DNA of 64,000 nt from contig LR746274.1 of assembly GCA_902729315.2 (NCBI GenBank), forward strand, positions 6,879,037 to 6,943,036, written 5' to 3'. This DNA comes from Spirodela intermedia. Its lineage: Eukaryota > Streptophyta > Magnoliopsida > Alismatales > Araceae. The notes under the pieces were generated by a model. It was not told where the DNA came from and did not search any database. It was given only the letters and a program-made list of their open reading frames with translations. This document shows positions 57,407 through 64,000 of this stretch, in pieces; position 1 is the first letter of the stretch; every line of letters starts with the position of its first letter. A program made the position numbers and the translations under genes.

Positions 57407-59671
57407 ATGGCGGCGGCGGCGGCGAGGAACAGAGGGGGAAGCGTCCTGTTCAGCCAGAACGTCAAGATAACCCAGCTGGGCAAGTGCGGGAGGATCGAGG
57501 AAGCCGCCACAGTCTTCTCCTCCATGCCCCGCCGCAACACCGTCTCCTTCAACGCTATGATCTCTGCCTTCGCCAAGAACAACCGCCTCGCCGCCGCCCG
57601 CCGCCTGTTCGACCAAATGCCCGCCAGAAACCTCCTCTCTTGGAACTCCATGCTCGCCGCCTACTGCCACCATGGGAGATCCCTCGAAGCTCTGCAACTC
57701 TTCCAGAGAATGCCCTCCAGGGACCCCTTCTCCTTCGCCCTCATGATCACCTGCTTCTCCAGGAAAGGGATGATGGACGAGGCCAAGAAGATCTTCCTCC
57801 AGAGTAGAAGCAGCTGCTGCAACTCCGTCGTCTGCTACAACGCCATGATTGCAGGGTACGCCAAGAACGGGAGATTCGAGGAGGCGAAGCTCCTGCTGGC
57901 GGCGGCACCATCGCCGGACATGATCTCCTGGAACTCGGTGCTCGCGGGGTACACGCAGAGGGAGAAGATGGGCGCCGCCGCGAGCTTCTTCTTCAAGGAG
58001 ATGCCGGAGAGGGACGCCGTCTCGTGGAATCTGATGGTGGACGGGTTCCTGCGCGGCGGTGAGAACGCAGCTGCTTGGGACTATTTCCGGCGAACTCCTC
58101 GCCGGAACATTATCTCCTGGGTGACGATGGTGAGCGGACTCGCGAGGGCCGGCATGGTGGCGCAGGCGAGGGAGCTCTTCGACCAGATGCCGGAGAAGAA
58201 CCTCGCCGCCTGGAACGCCATGATCTCCGGCCATGCTCAAGCCCTGCAGATCCACGAAGCCCACCAGCTCTTCTCCCAGATGCCGCAGAGGAACGCCATC
58301 TCCTGGACCGCCATGATCAGCGCCCTCGCCAGCGCCGGAAGCCTTGCCACGGCGAGGGACCTGCTCCGGCGGATGCCCTTCCGCCGGAAGACGGCGGCGC
58401 AGACGGCGGTGATCTCTGGGTACGCGAGGATCATGAACATGGAGCAAGCTCGGGAGCTGTTCGAGCAGATGACCGAGAGGGACGTCGTCTCCTGGAATGC
58501 CATGATCGCAGGGTACGCCCGCTGCGGAAGAATGGAGGAGGCCCTCCAACTATTTCAGAGCATGCCGGAGAAGGACGTCGTCTCCTTCAACACCATGATC
58601 GCCGGCTTCGCTCAGGCCGGGCAACCTGCGCAGGCGGCGGCGCTGTTCGAGCAGATGGGCAACGAGAGGAACACCATTTCATGGAACTCGATCATCGCTG
58701 GGTTGACCCAGAACGGCCTCCACCACGAGGCGCTGAGGAAGCTCATCTCCATGCTGCGCGCGGGCGAAAGGCCCGACGGGTCAACACTCTCCTGTGGGCT
58801 CAGCGCCTGCGGCAACCTGGCGGCGCTTTTCGCCGGCGAGCAGCTCCACGCTGCCGTCGTCAAGTTCGGCTTCTCCGGCGACGCCTCCGCCGGGAACGCG
58901 CTTATCGCCATGTACGGCAAGTGTGGGGAGATCTCTGCGGCGGAGAGGATCTTCAGAGAGATGCAGGCCCCCGATGTGGTCTCCTGCAACTCGCTCATCT
59001 CAGGGCTCGCCATGAACGGCGGCGGGGCGGCGGCGCTGGAGCTCTTCCGGGAGATGGTCGGAGCGCTGAAGATCCCCCCCGACGAGGCCACCTTCGTGGG
59101 CGTCCTCTCCGCTTGCAACCACGCGGGGCTCGTCGAAGAAGGTCTGCAAATCTTCCGCTCCATTTCAGGACCTTCTGTGGAGCACTTCGCCTGCGTGGTG
59201 GATCTCCTCGGAAGGGCCGGGAGAGTGGAGGAGGCGTACGAGCTGGTGAAGAAGACGATGGCCGCCGGCGGCGATATGACGGCGACAGCCGGTGTGTGGG
59301 GGGCGCTGCTGGCGGCGTGCCGGGTGCACTGCCGGAACCCTAATCTGGCCGGCGTCGCCGCCGGGGAGCTGGCGGACCTGGAGAAGAACTACTACGTGGG
59401 GCTGTCGAACGTCCATGCAGAGGAGGGGAGGTGGGAGGAGGCAGAGAGGGTGAGGAGGATGATGAGGGAGAAGAAGGTGAGGAAGGAGACGGGGTGCAGC
59501 TGGATAGAGGTCAACGGGGAGGTGCGGGCTTTCGCCGCAGGTGGCCCGGGACAGCACAGGGTGAGCCCGACTTGGGGGGTGCTAGAGACGTTGACCGAGC
59601 AGATCAGGAGGATGACGGCTGCAACTGCGGCGGGGGAGTTGACTTTTAATACGGCTGACGTGGAGGGGTGA
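57407..59671 (+). CDS. PLS-class pentatricopeptide repeat protein, E subgroup
   Basis: Single-exon gene of 754 codons, typical of plant PPR genes. The ATG sits in an ideal context (GCCATGG). A short Ala/Arg-rich N-terminus, possibly an organelle targeting signal, is followed from about residue 20 by some 15-16 PPR motifs. Most are short units with the pattern MPERDVVSWNAMIAGYA...GRMEEALQLF. Later L- and S-type repeats follow (GEQLHAAVVKFGFSGDAS, then NALIAMYGKCG). The C-terminus has the E region (VWGALLAACRVH; GRWEEAERVRRMM; CSWIEVNGEVRAFAAGG), then about 45 residues with no DYW domain. Such proteins bind organelle RNA sequence-specifically, and E-class members often act in C-to-U editing with a DYW partner. 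Target and organelle cannot be told. Unlike the surrounding AT-rich DNA, the gene is very GC-rich. Confidence 0.95.
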   Translation: MAAAAARNRGGSVLFSQNVKITQLGKCGRIEEAATVFSSMPRRNTVSFNAMISAFAKNNRLAAARRLFDQMPARNLLSWNSMLAAYCHHGRSLEALQLFQRMPSRDPFSFALMITCFSRKGMMDEAKKIFLQSRSSCCNSVVCYNAMIAGYAKNGRFEEAKLLLAAAPSPDMISWNSVLAGYTQREKMGAAASFFFKEMPERDAVSWNLMVDGFLRGGENAAAWDYFRRTPRRNIISWVTMVSGLARAGMVAQARELFDQMPEKNLAAWNAMISGHAQALQIHEAHQLFSQMPQRNAISWTAMISALASAGSLATARDLLRRMPFRRKTAAQTAVISGYARIMNMEQARELFEQMTERDVVSWNAMIAGYARCGRMEEALQLFQSMPEKDVVSFNTMIAGFAQAGQPAQAAALFEQMGNERNTISWNSIIAGLTQNGLHHEALRKLISMLRAGERPDGSTLSCGLSACGNLAALFAGEQLHAAVVKFGFSGDASAGNALIAMYGKCGEISAAERIFREMQAPDVVSCNSLISGLAMNGGGAAALELFREMVGALKIPPDEATFVGVLSACNHAGLVEEGLQIFRSISGPSVEHFACVVDLLGRAGRVEEAYELVKKTMAAGGDMTATAGVWGALLAACRVHCRNPNLAGVAAGELADLEKNYYVGLSNVHAEEGRWEEAERVRRMMREKKVRKETGCSWIEVNGEVRAFAAGGPGQHRVSPTWGVLETLTEQIRRMTAATAAGELTFNTADVEG

Positions 59672-59935
59672 GTGATTTCCGATCGTGGAAGAAAAGGGGT
59701 TCTTGACTTTCTCGGTCGCCCACCAGTGAAGAAGTGTGGGCGGGCTCTCTTGTTGAACATCGGTCAAACATGGGGGGGGGGCAGCATTGGAGGCTACTAC
59801 TGGATACGTTGACCGAGCAGATCATGAGGATCACAGGTGCAGCCGAGTTGACTTCTCCTGATGATCCTGGAAATGGGCTCTTGACTTCTCCGGTCACCAG
59901 TCAAGAGGTGGGCTCTCTTGTCGGAGGTCAATATT
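59577..59935 (+). repeat. Degenerate duplication of the PPR gene's 3' end
   Basis: The last coding bases and 3' flank (59577-59762) are repeated, diverged, at about 59792-59935. Shared are 'cgttgaccgagcagatca', a 'gttgactt' segment, 'gggctcttgactt/ggttcttgactt' and 'gggctctcttgt'. The second copy carries no start or domain. Confidence 0.75.
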
Positions 59936-60307
59936 CGTCCCATTGACTCACATATGACGACAAGTTGACTCACATATGAGGACATTCGCCTAGGGCCCAA
60001 CCCACCCACCCCACGAGGAAATGGATAACATTATCAAACTTCTCAGATGCTTCACTGATTCAGGTTTGTCTGTACAAAACGCCTTTATAGCCTCAGATAA
60101 ATAGACTATCTACGATTTCTTCAGCTAGACAAAAAAAGAAAAAAAAAAAAGCCGATTTTTTTTTAAGGAATATGCACAAATTATCAATTTTCTGAAAAAG
60201 CCCATGTGGCCCATGGATCGCCCACCGTGAAGAGATTACCTCTTTTATTACTCGGATTTAGAGCTTGGCCGTGCTTCACCTTGAACAAAAAAGCGGCATT
60301 TTTCTGG
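59936..60307. other. Convergent intergenic region between the PPR gene and PEX6
   Basis: About 370 bp containing an A-rich run (60129-60150). It presumably holds both 3' UTRs and poly(A) signals. Nothing else seen. Confidence 0.6.

Positions 60308-64000
<3,693 letters not shown>

Noticed and set aside
57128-58549. 473-codon open frame on the minus strand
   Set aside because: It is antisense to the PPR gene. It arises from the high GC content and repeated codons of that gene and has no family features.
58075-59343. 422-codon plus-strand frame in another register of the PPR gene
   Set aside because: Arg/Gly/His-rich out-of-frame translation of GC-rich coding DNA; the PPR frame clearly holds the repeat motifs.

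Overview
This is nuclear DNA of a flowering plant. The evidence is multi-exon genes with plant-type introns, plant-specific families (group IIe WRKY, PLS-class PPR, mitochondrial bL19) and decayed plant Copia and Gypsy retrotransposons. I cannot name the species. The very GC-rich PPR and WRKY coding exons, set in AT-rich intergenic DNA with many (GA/CT)n tracts, would suit a monocot or an early-diverging angiosperm, but this is a guess.

Left third (1-32.3 kb): a tandem segmental duplication. Unit 1 (1 to about 11.9 kb) carries an intact fatty acid 2-hydroxylase gene (538-2228, minus) head-to-head with an intact gene for mitochondrial ribosomal protein bL19m (5971-10620, plus), followed by a non-coding tail. 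Unit 2 (about 11.9-31.9 kb) repeats this order, but both genes are dead. The hydroxylase copy (13393-14985) has lost its start codon, one splice acceptor, a tryptophan codon (now stop) and catalytic histidines. The bL19m copy has lost its promoter and first exon, and its remaining exons are split by about 11.8 kb of inserted repeats (16463-28306). A third fragment of the unit (about 31.9-32.35 kb) follows. The insertion holds several copies, in both orientations, of an unidentified ~1.7 kb non-coding repeat and a Copia gag/pol remnant. A neat 224-bp LTR with a 5-bp target duplication sits nearby inside the pseudogene.

Middle (33-48 kb): a three-exon group IIe WRKY transcription factor gene (33547-35914, plus) with GA/CT-rich flanks, then about 11 kb of AT-rich DNA without an intact gene. 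This stretch holds a degenerate ~50-bp-period satellite (39.4-41.25 kb), a minus-strand Copia pol remnant with its polypurine tract and LTR edge (41.45-43.5 kb) and a plus-strand Gypsy reverse transcriptase remnant (45.5-46.3 kb).

Right end (48-64 kb): a gene-dense block with the 12-exon sulfurtransferase STR1 gene (48081-56886, plus), an intronless E-class PPR gene (57407-59671, plus) and, convergent to it, the 3' part of the peroxisomal AAA-ATPase gene PEX6 (60308-64000, minus, running off the window). The products act in separate places: sphingolipid acyl hydroxylation (ER), mitochondrial translation, transcription, sulfur and mercaptopyruvate metabolism, organelle RNA processing and peroxisome import. 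I see no operon-like functional cluster, and nothing that clearly amounts to a new biological system. The most unusual material is the duplication and decay history and the inverted ~1.7 kb repeat family.
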